The translations under genes were made by a program, and so were the position numbers. Of a stretch of 64,000 nt of DNA, positions 25,799 through 35,098 are shown piece by piece. The first letter of the stretch is position 1. Every line of letters starts with the position of its first letter. The notes beneath the pieces are model-generated. The model saw only the letters and a program-made list of their open reading frames with translations. It ran no database searches and was not told where the DNA came from. This stretch comes from Altererythrobacter sp. Root672 (GTDB lineage: Bacteria; Pseudomonadota; Alphaproteobacteria; Sphingomonadales; Sphingomonadaceae), in contig NZ_LMHH01000001.1 in NCBI RefSeq assembly GCF_001427865.1, positions 1,116,001 to 1,180,000 on the forward strand. The letters run 5' to 3'.

Positions 25799-27309
25799 GC
25801 GGTCAATTCCGCCTGCAGTGCGGCCCGATCAATCTTGCCGTTGGGATTGAGCGGCATGGTCTCGACCCAGTGAATGGCCTGCGGTTGCATGAAATTGGGT
25901 AGATCGCGCCGGAGCGCCCCGCGCAAGCCTTCCCCGTCTCCCGTCCCCCGGACCACGAGGTGGACGGCTTGCCCCAACCGTTCATCGGGAACGCCAATAG
26001 CCGCGGCCTCGGACACGAGACCGCTGGCCAGCGCGGCTTCCTCGATTTCCTGCGGACTGATGCGGTTGCCGGCACTCTTGATCATCGCGTCGCGACGCCC
26101 GACGAAATAGAGCAGACCCTCCCGATCACGCGTCACGCGGTCACCGGACCATACCGCCGTGCCGCCATAGCGCGACGCCGCCGGGGCCGGCTTGAACCGT
26201 TCGGCCGTGCGTTGGGGATCGTTCCAGTAGCCGTGGGCCACCAGGGGGCCGCAATGGACCAGCTCGCCCTCCTCGCCTGACGTCGTGACGTCACCATTTT
26301 CGCCTATGACGAGTATCTCGGCGAACGGAATCGCCTGGCCCATCGAGGTCGGATGGATGTCGACGAGCGAGGGGTCGAGATAGGTCGAGCGGAAGGCTTC
26401 GGTCAGTCCGTACATCGGGAATAGCTTGGCATTCGGAAACTTGCCCCGAAGCGCTCGCACCAGGTCGGCGGTCAGTGCGCCGCCGCTGTTGGTCAACCGC
26501 CGCATTGGCGTCACCGCGTCGATGGGCCAATCCTGTTCGACAAGTTGAACCCAGAGCGGCGGTACGGCAGCCAGCGTCGTGACGCCGTGACGCGCGCAGG
26601 CCTTGATGACGTCACGCGGGGTGAGATAATCGAGCGGGACCACGCAGCCGCCGGCATGCCAGGTCGAGAGAAGCTGGTTCTGACCGTAGTCGAAGCTCAA
26701 GGGCAGGACCGCCAGGGTCACGTCGTCCGCCGCCAGCCCGAGATAGTCCGCCACGCTCACCGCGCCGAGCCACATGTTGGCGTGGCTGAGCATCACGCCC
26801 TTGGGCCGGCCTGTCGAGCCGCTGGTGTAAAGCAGTGCGGCAAGCGTCTCAGGATCCCATGCCGACGGGGGGAGCGAGGCCTCGACCTGATCGACTCCGG
26901 CGAGGACGGCATCCTCCGCGATGGCTTCGCATGTATCTGCCAGGTCGCCGTCTTCTAGCGTCGCAAGCCGAGCGGAAGTCGCGAGCAGCAGCCTCGCGCC
27001 ACTATCGCCGACGATGTGAGCAACCTGGGCCCGCTTGAGCAGCGGATTGATCGGTACATGCACCAACCCTGCCCTCGCCGCGGCGAGCGGCATCAGGCAA
27101 GTCAGTTCGCTTTTGGCGGCCCAGGTGGCGACCCTTGCGCCCTTGTCCGGCACCCTATCGGCCAGCCAGGCGGCCAGGCGGCCGACACGGGTTCTTAAGT
27201 CCTTCCAGCTAAGCACCGCTCCACGCAAGACCAGAGCCGGTGCATCATCCCGTCCGAATTCGGCGAGATGATCGAGTGGCCGGGGCTTTGGATCGGGCGC
27301 GGAATTCAT
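25795..27309 (-). CDS. XrtA-associated AMP-forming acyl-CoA/acyl-ACP ligase
   Basis: An ANL-superfamily ligase of 504 aa that activates a carboxylic acid as acyl-AMP and transfers it to CoA or a carrier protein. Core motifs: the phosphate loop LLYTSGSTGRPKGVMLSH, the A5 motif MYGLTEAFRSTYL, A7/A8 in SGDRVTRDREGLLYFVGRRDAMIKSAGNRI and the A10 lysine in PLNPNGKIDRA. The start MNSAPD is chosen for CCAGGAAACC just before it. It matches the group named 'acyl-CoA ligase, exosortase A system-associated'. The divergent gene starts only 21 bp away. A carrier protein at 28344 is a possible acceptor. Confidence 0.93.
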   Translation of the reverse strand: MNSAPDPKPRPLDHLAEFGRDDAPALVLRGAVLSWKDLRTRVGRLAAWLADRVPDKGARVATWAAKSELTCLMPLAAARAGLVHVPINPLLKRAQVAHIVGDSGARLLLATSARLATLEDGDLADTCEAIAEDAVLAGVDQVEASLPPSAWDPETLAALLYTSGSTGRPKGVMLSHANMWLGAVSVADYLGLAADDVTLAVLPLSFDYGQNQLLSTWHAGGCVVPLDYLTPRDVIKACARHGVTTLAAVPPLWVQLVEQDWPIDAVTPMRRLTNSGGALTADLVRALRGKFPNAKLFPMYGLTEAFRSTYLDPSLVDIHPTSMGQAIPFAEILVIGENGDVTTSGEEGELVHCGPLVAHGYWNDPQRTAERFKPAPAASRYGGTAVWSGDRVTRDREGLLYFVGRRDAMIKSAGNRISPQEIEEAALASGLVSEAAAIGVPDERLGQAVHLVVRGTGDGEGLRGALRRDLPNFMQPQAIHWVETMPLNPNGKIDRAALQAELTA

Positions 27310-27330
27310 GGTTTCCTGGAGTGCGGAAGT

Positions 27331-28317
27331 GTGACGGCGGTCAGCTATCACGACACGGTTAACGATCTGCAAGGCTTAGGTTTAACGAGCCGCAATCCGT
27401 TTACCCGTCCGGAATGGTTCGCCCTGCTCGAAAGCGCCGGGGCCAAACCGGTGATCGCGCTCGCCCGCGATGGACGGGGCGTGGTGGCTCTGCCCCTTGC
27501 CCGTAACTCGCATGGGCTCGAGAGCTTCAGCAACTGGTACGCCTTCACATGGTCCGATCTTGCGACCGACGAGGGATCACGCGAGCCGTTGCTCGAACGG
27601 GCCGCCAGCGAGCTTTCTCGCAAGGCAACCTGCGTCACTCTCTCGAAGTTGCCGGACGAGGACGGCACAGCCACACGCCTGGAGAGCGCGTTCCGCAATG
27701 CCGGCTGGTTTGTGCATCGCGAGCGCTGCGACTGGAACCACTTTCTGCGCGTGGATGGCCGCGCCTTTGCTGAATTCCTTGCGGGCCGACCGGGCGCACT
27801 GCGAACGACGCTGAAGCGCAAGGCGAAGAAGGTCGAAATCGAACTTCTGACGGATTTTCATGATGATGCCTGGGCTTCCTATGAGGCGATCTACGCTCAA
27901 AGCTGGAAGCCCGAAGAGGGCGACCGCGCCCTCCTCCGCAACTTCGCCAAAGCCGAGGGCGAGGCAGGCCGCTTGAGACTGGGGCTGGCCTCGCACGAAG
28001 GCGAAGTCGTCGCCGCGCAAATGTGGACCGTCGATCACGGCACCGCCTACATCCACAAGCTGGCCCACCTCGAAAGCGCCAAGCCGCTGTCGGCGGGCAC
28101 GACGCTCACGGCCGCCTTGTTCGAGCAAGTGATCGACCGCGACCATGTCGAATGCGTCGATTTCGGCACCGGAAACGATCCCTACAAGCGCGATTGGATG
28201 GAGGAGGTGCGCCCGCGATATCGCCTCACTTGCTGGCGCGCTGGCAATCCCCGCAACTGGCCCGCAATCGGCAAGTCGCTGCTGCGCCAGCTTGTTTCGC
28301 AGCCAAGCCCTCTGTAG
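27331..28317 (+). CDS. GNAT/FemAB-like acyltransferase
   Basis: A 328-aa protein of the BioF2-like/GNAT acetyltransferase type. It opens with LTSRNPFTRPEWFALLESAGAKPV and closes with CVDFGTGNDPYKRDWMEEVRPRYRLTCW, both typical of the group; the acyl-binding half has HEGEVVAAQMWTVDHGTAYIHKLAH. The start is taken as GTG at 27331 with GGAAG before it; an ATG at 27268 would place the start inside the divergent ligase gene. It heads a plus-strand run with the ACP and the two hydrolase-fold proteins, so it may load or unload the carrier. It is a distant relative of the FemAB protein at 16364. Confidence 0.85.
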   Translation: MTAVSYHDTVNDLQGLGLTSRNPFTRPEWFALLESAGAKPVIALARDGRGVVALPLARNSHGLESFSNWYAFTWSDLATDEGSREPLLERAASELSRKATCVTLSKLPDEDGTATRLESAFRNAGWFVHRERCDWNHFLRVDGRAFAEFLAGRPGALRTTLKRKAKKVEIELLTDFHDDAWASYEAIYAQSWKPEEGDRALLRNFAKAEGEAGRLRLGLASHEGEVVAAQMWTVDHGTAYIHKLAHLESAKPLSAGTTLTAALFEQVIDRDHVECVDFGTGNDPYKRDWMEEVRPRYRLTCWRAGNPRNWPAIGKSLLRQLVSQPSPL

Positions 28318-28343
28318 GGGGCCGCGCAAGAAGGGGCATTTGG

Positions 28344-28634
28344 ATGTCGAGCGAGCCGGTTTCCATGGGCGAGTTTTCCGCGACCGACCTGATCCTGCGC
28401 GGGGTTCTGCGCGACGTGCTGGGGCTTAGCTCCGCCCGCGTCGACGCCTTTACCGCCGAGACCGGCCTGTTCGGCCATCTGCCCGAGCTCGATTCGATGG
28501 CAGTGGCGGGCCTGCTGACCGAGATCGAGGATCGGCTTCACATCATCATCGAAGACGACGAGGTCGATGGCGAAATGCTCGAGACCTATGGGGCGCTGCT
28601 CGGCTTCGTCGAGACCAAGCGCCGCGACGGCTGA
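28344..28634 (+). CDS. Acyl carrier protein, XrtA-associated
   Basis: A 96-aa carrier protein with the 4'-phosphopantetheine serine in PELDSMAVAGLLTEIEDR, the standard D-S-M/L signature. Helix 1 is LILRGVLRDVLGL and the C-terminal helix ends ETYGALLGFVETKRRDG. It is acidic, as carrier proteins are. AAGGGG lies 7 nt before the ATG. It is separate from the housekeeping fatty-acid ACP and sits between an acyltransferase and two hydrolase-fold genes. It should carry the acyl or aminoacyl group made by the nearby AMP ligase; that is inference from context. Confidence 0.92.
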   Translation: MSSEPVSMGEFSATDLILRGVLRDVLGLSSARVDAFTAETGLFGHLPELDSMAVAGLLTEIEDRLHIIIEDDEVDGEMLETYGALLGFVETKRRDG

Positions 28635-28643
28635 CCTTTCCCA

Positions 28644-29309
28644 GTGATCGCCGCCTGGCCCAGCTCCACCGGCGGAGACGAATACGCGCTGACGATCGGC
28701 AGCGGCGGCGGTACTCGGGTCCTGATCCTGCCCGCGCTGTTCGACGAAGCAAACAAGCTGCGCCACTTCACGGTCGAGGTTATGCGCCGGCTTGAGCAGT
28801 CGGGCATAGCCTCGGTTCTCCCCGACCTTCCCGGCTGCAACGAGAGCCTCAGTGCGATCGAGGCCCAATCGATCGAGACCTGGCGCGAAGCGTCGACCGC
28901 AGCGGCCTCGTTTTTCGGCGCTACCCATGTCCTGACACTTCGCGGCGGTGCTCTCGTGGCGCCCTTCAGCCTCCCGGTTCTCCGCTACGCCCCCGCCACC
29001 GGGTCATCGATCCTGCGAGCCATGATGCGGGCGCGGATGATCGCCAGCAAGGAAGCGGGGATCGAGGAAGACCGCGAGACCCTGCTCGAACGCGGCCGCC
29101 GAGAGGGACTCGAACTGGCAGGCTATCGCCTTGGCGCGCAGATGATCGGAGAACTTGAGACCGCTGAACCCTCTGGCGGCGCCGCGCTCGCCAATTTTGC
29201 TCAGGGCGACCTCAGCGGCGCGGGCCTGTGGCTCCGGGCTGAGCCCGATCATGATCCGGCCCAGGCCGAGGCGCTGGCGGCGCTCGTCGTTTCGGAGCTT
29301 ACCAAGTGA
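28644..29309 (+). CDS. XrtA-associated hydrolase 2 (alpha/beta fold, no visible nucleophile)
   Basis: A 221-aa alpha/beta-hydrolase-fold protein fitting the group 'hydrolase 2, exosortase A system-associated'. It starts at a GTG 9 bp after the ACP stop. The fold is visible as RVLILPALFDEANKLRHF, then SVLPDLPGCNESLS and the strand before the nucleophile elbow THVLTLRGGALVAP. Where active hydrolases have G-x-S-x-G it reads L-R-G-G-A-L, with no Ser, Cys or Asp in the turn. As far as I recall the family shows a similar LRxGAL turn, so this is not a sequence error. It may be a binding partner or act by another mechanism. Confidence 0.85.
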   Translation: MIAAWPSSTGGDEYALTIGSGGGTRVLILPALFDEANKLRHFTVEVMRRLEQSGIASVLPDLPGCNESLSAIEAQSIETWREASTAAASFFGATHVLTLRGGALVAPFSLPVLRYAPATGSSILRAMMRARMIASKEAGIEEDRETLLERGRREGLELAGYRLGAQMIGELETAEPSGGAALANFAQGDLSGAGLWLRAEPDHDPAQAEALAALVVSELTK

Positions 29310-30079
29310 GCCGACGGCATCTCGCCTTCGGGTGCGAAGGGGACACGCTCGTCGGCACGCTCGACGATGCCGAGGGAACAGCGGGCCTGCTGCTGGTAAG
29401 CGGCGGCAACGAGATCCGCTCCGGCGCCTTTGCGGGTCAAGCCCAGCTGGCAGCGCGTCTGGCCAAAGCAGGCTTCCCTGTGTTCCGCTACGATCGCCGT
29501 GGCATCGGCGACAGTAGCGGCGAAAACCGAGAGTTTCGTGAGAGCGGCGCCGACCTTGCCTGTGCGGTCGAGGCGTTCAGGGCCGAGCGGCCCGGCCTGT
29601 CGCGCGTGGTCGGTTTCGGCAATTGCGATGCGGCGAGCACGCTGATGCTCAATTCCGGCGTGGGATGTGACGCCCTGGTGCTCGCCAACCCTTGGACCAT
29701 CGAGCAAGACGACGGCGCCCCGCCGGCGGAGGCCATTCGGGCGCGCTATGCCCAGAAGCTGCGCGACCCGAAGGAAGTCCTCCGCCTTGTCACCGGCGGT
29801 GTGTCGCTGCGCAAGCTCGCCTCCGGCCTCAAGCGCGCCGCGACCGCTCCTGCAGCGCCATCGGGGCTTGCCCAGCAGATGAAAGTCGGGCTCGAGGCGT
29901 TTGCCGGACCGGTGCGGATCCTCATCGCAGAGCGCGACCGCACGGCGCAGGCCTTCCTCGCCGAATGGGACCGGCACGATCCGCGCCTGTCGACGTGCAA
30001 GGGCGCCAGCCATGCCTTCGTCGAGCCCGATGCCAGGGAATGGCTATTCGCGCAGCTTGTCACCGCGTTGAAGAAATAG
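29306..30079 (+). CDS. XrtA-associated hydrolase 1 (alpha/beta fold, Cys in nucleophile position)
   Basis: A 257-aa alpha/beta hydrolase fitting 'hydrolase 1, exosortase A system-associated'. It starts at a GTG overlapping the previous stop by 4 bp (GTGA). Visible: the oxyanion region LLLVSGGNEIRSG, the strand FPVFRYDRRGIGDSSG, the elbow VVGFGNCDAAST with Cys in the position normally Ser, the acid in ILIAERDRTAQ and the His in KGASHAFVEP. The triad would be Cys-Asp-His, suited to thioester exchange with a carrier protein. It ends the plus-strand run; a convergent gene begins after 136 bp. Activity is inferred. Confidence 0.88.
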   Translation: MSRRHLAFGCEGDTLVGTLDDAEGTAGLLLVSGGNEIRSGAFAGQAQLAARLAKAGFPVFRYDRRGIGDSSGENREFRESGADLACAVEAFRAERPGLSRVVGFGNCDAASTLMLNSGVGCDALVLANPWTIEQDDGAPPAEAIRARYAQKLRDPKEVLRLVTGGVSLRKLASGLKRAATAPAAPSGLAQQMKVGLEAFAGPVRILIAERDRTAQAFLAEWDRHDPRLSTCKGASHAFVEPDAREWLFAQLVTALKK

Positions 30080-30215
30080 GATAAAAACCATTTTCCTACA
30101 AAGGATTGGATATGCATGATGGTCTCCCATGCACAACTCTCTCCCCCACCTCGCCCGCCTTCTGTCGCGCTGGAAGGCCGCAGCTTTTCAACGATTACGA
30201 TCGATCGTTCGAGCG

Positions 30216-31412
30216 CTATCGTACGAACAGACTCACCAGTTCGACATGTGTCGACCAGCGGAACTGGCCCACCGGTCTCAAGTCAGCGAGCCGATAGCCA
30301 GCATCGGCAAGGACCCTGCCATCTCGTGCCCAGCTAGAGGGATTGCAGCTGACATAGACGATCCGTGGCACCGAGCTCGCTGCCAGCTGAACCACCTGCT
30401 CCCGCGCGCCCGCCCTGGGCGGATCGAGCAAGACCCCGTCGAACCCAGCAAGTTCTTCCGAGCGCAGCGGGTTGCGGAACAAGTCACGATGCAGGGCCTC
30501 GACCGGCAAGCCAGCGCGCCCAGCGGCCGCGCGGCAAGCAACCAGCGCCTCACGCGAAGCCTCGGCTGCGGTCACACGGGCCGAACCGGCAAGCGCAAAG
30601 GTGAAGGTGCCGAGGCCGGCAAAGAGATCGGCCACCTTGCTGCAATCGGCCAGCCCTTCACGCGCCGCTTCCACCAGCGCCCGTTCGCCATCAGCCGTCG
30701 CCTGCAGGAAGGCGCCGGCCGGCATGGTAACCTCCGCACCGCCGAAGGAGACAGTCACTGGCACCGGCTCCCAAAAAGTCTCCGCCCCATAGCCCTGGTC
30801 CAGCGTCAGGCGGGCAAGGCCTTGGTCGCGACAGAAGTCGAGCATGGCCTCGGTCTGGGCCAGGCCCTCGAGCGAAAGGCCCTTGATCGCGCAATCGACG
30901 CCCTGACTTGCAAGCGTCAGCGAGATTTCCACCGCGTACTTGTCACGCCGCGGCGTCAGCATGTCGCGCAGAGGGGCGATCAGGGCGAACAGGTCGGGAT
31001 GCAGGACATGGCACTCGCGCATGTCGACCACCCGGTGAGAGCCACCCTCGTTGAAACCGATCAGCGGCTTTCCCCCGCCGTTGATCGCGCGAAGCGTCGC
31101 ACGACGCCTAGTCCTCGTCGGCGAGAGGTGGACGGGTGCGACTTGTTCAGGGATCAGCCCCTGCCCTTCGGCCGCATTCAGCACACGGTCGCGAACGAAC
31201 TCGGCCAGTACTTCCTCGTCGAGCTGCTGCAGCTGACACCCCCCGCACCGGCCAAAGTGGCGGCACGGCGGCTCGGCGTGATGCGGTCCGAATTCGAGCG
31301 TGCCATCGGGCAGCACACGGTCTCCTGGCGCGCTCAAGGCGACGTGGCGGCCCGACGCGGTGACGCCATCGCCTTTGGCGGCGACGCGAACGATCTCTTC
31401 TGATGTACTCAC
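30216..31412 (-). CDS. 23S rRNA/tRNA (uracil-5)-methyltransferase, RumA/TrmA family
   Basis: A 398-aa SAM-dependent RNA m5U methyltransferase. Near the N-terminus is a cysteine cluster CRHFGRCGGCQLQ that should bind [4Fe-4S], as in RlmC/RlmD. The SAM fold has VADLFAGLGTFTFAL, the motif LDPPRAGA and the catalytic cysteine in VYVSCNPSSWARD. The N-terminal TRAM part is short (EIVRVAAKGDGVTASGRHVAL). The start overlaps the stop of the NAD(P)HX repair gene by 4 bp (ATGA). The family is firm; rRNA as target is favoured by the Fe-S cluster, but the exact uridine cannot be told. Confidence 0.92.
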   Translation of the reverse strand: MSTSEEIVRVAAKGDGVTASGRHVALSAPGDRVLPDGTLEFGPHHAEPPCRHFGRCGGCQLQQLDEEVLAEFVRDRVLNAAEGQGLIPEQVAPVHLSPTRTRRRATLRAINGGGKPLIGFNEGGSHRVVDMRECHVLHPDLFALIAPLRDMLTPRRDKYAVEISLTLASQGVDCAIKGLSLEGLAQTEAMLDFCRDQGLARLTLDQGYGAETFWEPVPVTVSFGGAEVTMPAGAFLQATADGERALVEAAREGLADCSKVADLFAGLGTFTFALAGSARVTAAEASREALVACRAAAGRAGLPVEALHRDLFRNPLRSEELAGFDGVLLDPPRAGAREQVVQLAASSVPRIVYVSCNPSSWARDGRVLADAGYRLADLRPVGQFRWSTHVELVSLFVR

Positions 31413-32797
31413 AACGCGGCCGCGTAGGCTTCCGAAACGTATCGCGCCAGCCCGGAGGCGGTGAAAGCCGGCCCAGCGAGCCGTGCAGCTTCGCCGTGAA
31501 GCCAGACGGCCTCACAGGCGGCGGTGAAAGCATCGGCCCCGGTGGCAAGCCGGCTGGCGGCTATTCCCGAGAGCACGTCCCCGCTCCCGGCGACCGAGAG
31601 CCAACTCGTGGCCGGCGGCGCGATAGTAAGCTTCCCACCCGGCGCGGCGATGAGTGTATCGGGCCCCTTTGCGACAACGACCGCTTGGGCGGCCTCAGCA
31701 AGCTGCAAGGCTCGCTCCGTCCGACTGCCCGCCTCTATCCCGAAAGCCTCGCCAAGCCGCGTCATTTCGCCCTCGTGCGGCGTCAGGACCAGGGCGGCAG
31801 AGCGGCCTTCGCAGTGCCGTGGACGAAGCAGGGTCAGCGCGTCGGCATCAAGCACGGTTGGGCGGTCTGCGGCGAGGACTTCGCCGAGCTTCACCCGCGC
31901 CGTTTCGTCAAGCCCGAGGCCTGGACCGGCGAGCACCGCCGAGGTCCGGTCATCCGAGAGGAGTTCGACAAGCGGTCCGCGTTTCAAGACCAGGTCAGGC
32001 GTGGCCGAAGGGTGCAGGCCTTGCGCAGCGAGACGGATGCAGCCAGCCCCGGCCCGCAATGCTCCCTCGCTCGCCAATTGTGTGGCGCCTGGCATGGCTC
32101 CGCCAACGACGAGCACCAGGCCACGAGTGTATTTGTGCGCATCAATGGCCGGGACGGAGATGTGCGGTCGGCCGAGGAGTGTTGCGGCGCCTTCGACGGG
32201 CTCAACGCCGATCGAAACCAGGCGTCGGTGGCCCATTGCCGCCATGCCCGGCATCAGCCAATGCGCGAACTTCCAGGCACCCAGAGCGACGGTAACGTCG
32301 TTGACCGGCAGACCGTCGTTCAAGGGAAGACCTGTGTCGCTGTCGATACCGCTCGGCATGTCCACCGCCACGAGAGCGGAATGACGCACCGCCTCTCGCG
32401 ACAGGAGCGCGGCGAGCTCAGGCGATAGCGGCCGAGTTAGCCCGCTGCCGAATAGGCAATCGACCAGGACCCCTCCGTTGCCGGCGAGGTCGATCGTTCC
32501 ACGATAGGTTTCGCGCGCAGCCTTGGCCGCCTCCGTCGCTGGTTCGAGCGGCGCCACGACCACCACAGCCGCCCCACGACTGGAAAGTTCTCTCGCAATT
32601 ACATAGCCATCGCCGCCATTGTTCCCAGATCCACACAGGACTGTGACCGAACGCCCATGAGCGATCCGCCAAACCCAATCGGCAACGCCCTTGCCGGCGC
32701 GCTCCATCAAGGAAGTGACGGTCTCGCCGCCGTCGATCAGCGCTTGTTCGGCCGCGCGCATCTGCGCGACGGTGAGGACCTGGTCACTGTGCGTCAT
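31409..32797 (-). CDS. nnr: Bifunctional NAD(P)HX epimerase/dehydratase
   Basis: A 462-aa two-domain enzyme that repairs hydrated NAD(P)H. The N-terminal epimerase (YjeF_N) domain has CGSGNNGGDGYVIARELS and VAVDMPSGIDSDTG. The C-terminal dehydratase domain, ribokinase-like, has LVLTPHEGEMTRLGE, VVVAKGPDTLIAAP and the phosphate loop SVAGSGDVLSGIAA. Length and domain order are normal for bacteria. Its 5' end overlaps the small lipoprotein gene by 14 bp and its 3' end overlaps the methyltransferase start by 4 bp, so the genes from ilvD downwards are likely one transcript. Confidence 0.95.
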   Translation of the reverse strand: MTHSDQVLTVAQMRAAEQALIDGGETVTSLMERAGKGVADWVWRIAHGRSVTVLCGSGNNGGDGYVIARELSSRGAAVVVVAPLEPATEAAKAARETYRGTIDLAGNGGVLVDCLFGSGLTRPLSPELAALLSREAVRHSALVAVDMPSGIDSDTGLPLNDGLPVNDVTVALGAWKFAHWLMPGMAAMGHRRLVSIGVEPVEGAATLLGRPHISVPAIDAHKYTRGLVLVVGGAMPGATQLASEGALRAGAGCIRLAAQGLHPSATPDLVLKRGPLVELLSDDRTSAVLAGPGLGLDETARVKLGEVLAADRPTVLDADALTLLRPRHCEGRSAALVLTPHEGEMTRLGEAFGIEAGSRTERALQLAEAAQAVVVAKGPDTLIAAPGGKLTIAPPATSWLSVAGSGDVLSGIAASRLATGADAFTAACEAVWLHGEAARLAGPAFTASGLARYVSEAYAAAL

Positions 32798-33137
32798 GGC
32801 TCATGGCCTTGGCCGGAATGCGATAGCGATCGAGGCCCACGGTGACTTCGATCCCGTCCTCGCGCGGCGTGACCGACGCGAGCTGCGCTCCGTCAGCGGA
32901 CGACACGGTCCGTCCATCGCTGACAACGGTGAAACGACGGAAGCCACCTTGCGGATGGAGCACTGTAAGCACCAGGCCCTCTGCGCCCACGCTGCTTTCA
33001 ATTGCGCAGGTCCGCTCAAAGGCACCAGCCCCGGCAAGGGCACATTCGACGAGGTTTTCCGGATCCGGCGGCGGAGCGCCGTTTCCCTGGGAGCAGGCCG
33101 TGAGCAGGAATAATGCCGCGCTCACGGCCTTCCGCAT
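32784..33137 (-). CDS. Hypothetical lipoprotein
   Basis: A 117-aa protein starting [20 protein letters not shown], a short lipoprotein signal peptide with lipobox LLTAC. The mature part includes a further cysteine pair (VECALAGAG and ERTCAIES) that could form a disulfide, then alternating strands (LVLTVLHPQGGFRRFTVVSDGRTV). No family recognised. Its start overlaps the ilvD stop by one base (TGATG), and its end overlaps the NAD(P)HX repair gene by 14 bp, which supports a true gene. Confidence 0.75.
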   Translation of the reverse strand: MRKAVSAALFLLTACSQGNGAPPPDPENLVECALAGAGAFERTCAIESSVGAEGLVLTVLHPQGGFRRFTVVSDGRTVSSADGAQLASVTPREDGIEVTVGLDRYRIPAKAMSHDAQ

Positions 33138-34996
33138 CAGCGGCGGCCCTGGATTTGTGTCACGTCGCGCACCGCACCGCGCGCAGCGCTGGTCGTCATC
33201 GCGGCGTAGGCCTGGAGTGCAGGCGAAACCTGGCGTGGACGGGCCTTGGCGGGTTGCCAGGCAGCGTCGCCCTTGGCTTCCATCGCGGCCCGGCGTTCGG
33301 CGAGCACCTCATCCGACACGGCCAGGTTGACGGTGCGGTTGGGGATGTCGATCTCGATCAGATCGCCCTCCTCGACCAGGCCGATCGTGCCGCCTTCGGC
33401 CGCCTCGGGAGAGACGTGGCCGATCGAAAGCCCCGAAGTGCCGCCCGAGAAACGCCCGTCGGTAATCAGCGCGCAGGCCGCGCCCAGGCCCTTCGATTTG
33501 AGGTAGCTGGTCGGGTAGAGCATCTCTTGCATGCCCGGCCCCCCGCGCGGTCCTTCGTAGCGGATCACCACCACGTCGCCCGCCACGACATGTCCGGCAA
33601 GGACACCCGCCACGGCGGCGTCCTGGCTTTCGTAGACCTTTGCCGGGCCAGTGAACTTGAGAATCGCATCGTCGACACCCGCCGTTTTCACGATGCATCC
33701 GTCGAGCGCGATATTGCCCGAGAGCACGGCGAGGCCGCCGTCCCGGCTGAAAGCGTGCTCGACCGAGCGGATCACACCGTTCTCCCGGTCGAGATCGAGA
33801 GCTTCCCAGCGGCGCGACTGGCTGAACGCGGTCTGCGTCGGCACCCCGCCGGGAGCGGCGGCGTAGAACTCATGAACCTTGTTGTTGCGCGTGCGGCCCA
33901 CGTCCCAGTCTTCGAGGGCATCACCCAGCGTCGGGCTGTGCACCGTCGGCAACGCGGTATTGAGCAGTCCGCCCTTCTCCATTTCGCCGAGGATCGACAT
34001 GATCCCGCCGGCCCGATGGACGTCTTCCATGTGTACGTCGGACTTGGCCGGTGCGACCTTGCACAACACCGGCACCTGCCGCGACAGGCGATCGATGTCG
34101 GTCATCGTGAAGTCGACACCCGCCTCATGAGCGGCGGCGAGCAGGTGAAGCACTGTGTTGGTCGAACCGCCCATGGCGATGTCGAGCGACATCGCGTTCT
34201 CGAAGGCCGAGAAACTGGCAATCGAGCGCGGCAGGACGCTGGTATCGTCCTCTTCGTAGTAGCGGCGGGCCAGCGTCACCACGAGCCGGCCGGCGCGCTC
34301 GAACAGCTGCTTGCGGTCAGAGTGCGTCGCCAGCTGCGAACCATTGCCCGGCAGCGAGAGGCCGAGCGCCTCTGTGAGGCAGTTCATCGAGTTTGCGGTG
34401 AACATACCCGAGCACGAACCGCACGTCGGACAAGCCGAGCGCTCGATCGCGGTCACTTCCTCGTCGGTCATGTGTTCGTCGGCTGCAGCGACCATGGCGT
34501 CGACGAGGTCGAGCGCAACTTCCTTGCCGCGCAACACCACCTTGCCGGCTTCCATCGGGCCGCCCGAGACGAACACCGCCGGAACGTTCAAACGGAGCGC
34601 CGCCATCAACATGCCAGGCGTAATCTTGTCGCAGTTGGAGATGCACACCATCGCGTCGGCGCAATGCGCGTTGACCATGTACTCGACGCTGTCGGCGATA
34701 AGGTCGCGGCTGGGCAGCGAATAGAGCATGCCGTCGTGCCCCATCGCAATGCCATCATCGACCGCGATGGTGTTGAATTCCTTGGCCACGCCGCCGGCTG
34801 CCTCGATCTCCCGAGCGACGAGCTGACCGAGGTCCTTCAGGTGCACGTGACCCGGCACGAACTGGGTAAAGCTGTTGACCACCGCGATGATCGGTTTGCC
34901 GAAGTCATCGTCCTTCATGCCCGTAGCGCGCCACAGGCCACGGGCGCCGGCCATATTGCGGCCATGGGTCGAAGTACGGGAACGATAGGCAGGCAT
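33137..34996 (-). CDS. ilvD: Dihydroxy-acid dehydratase
   Basis: Fe-S dehydratase of 619 aa in branched-chain amino-acid synthesis, converting 2,3-dihydroxy-3-methylvalerate or isovalerate to the 2-keto acid. The start [22 protein letters not shown] is typical. Cluster cysteines are seen in [11 protein letters not shown] and [20 protein letters not shown]. The C-terminal half has [27 protein letters not shown], and [14 protein letters not shown] with [10 protein letters not shown]. Full length. No T-box-like or attenuator structure was seen in the roughly 100 bp upstream. Confidence 0.98.
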   Translation of the reverse strand: MPAYRSRTSTHGRNMAGARGLWRATGMKDDDFGKPIIAVVNSFTQFVPGHVHLKDLGQLVAREIEAAGGVAKEFNTIAVDDGIAMGHDGMLYSLPSRDLIADSVEYMVNAHCADAMVCISNCDKITPGMLMAALRLNVPAVFVSGGPMEAGKVVLRGKEVALDLVDAMVAAADEHMTDEEVTAIERSACPTCGSCSGMFTANSMNCLTEALGLSLPGNGSQLATHSDRKQLFERAGRLVVTLARRYYEEDDTSVLPRSIASFSAFENAMSLDIAMGGSTNTVLHLLAAAHEAGVDFTMTDIDRLSRQVPVLCKVAPAKSDVHMEDVHRAGGIMSILGEMEKGGLLNTALPTVHSPTLGDALEDWDVGRTRNNKVHEFYAAAPGGVPTQTAFSQSRRWEALDLDRENGVIRSVEHAFSRDGGLAVLSGNIALDGCIVKTAGVDDAILKFTGPAKVYESQDAAVAGVLAGHVVAGDVVVIRYEGPRGGPGMQEMLYPTSYLKSKGLGAACALITDGRFSGGTSGLSIGHVSPEAAEGGTIGLVEEGDLIEIDIPNRTVNLAVSDEVLAERRAAMEAKGDAAWQPAKARPRQVSPALQAYAAMTTSAARGAVRDVTQIQGRR

Positions 34997-35098
34997 TGGC
35001 TAGACTTTCCGGAACGTACGCAAACAGATGTGCGGGCGCATTATATCAGATAGCGAAGCAGTCGAAGAACAAATCGGCAATTGGCGGGCAAAGCCCGG

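Noticed and set aside
27268-27330. Upstream ATG for the acyltransferase gene
   Set aside because: It would place the start within the divergent ligase gene and add residues with no family similarity; the GTG with GGAAG is preferred.
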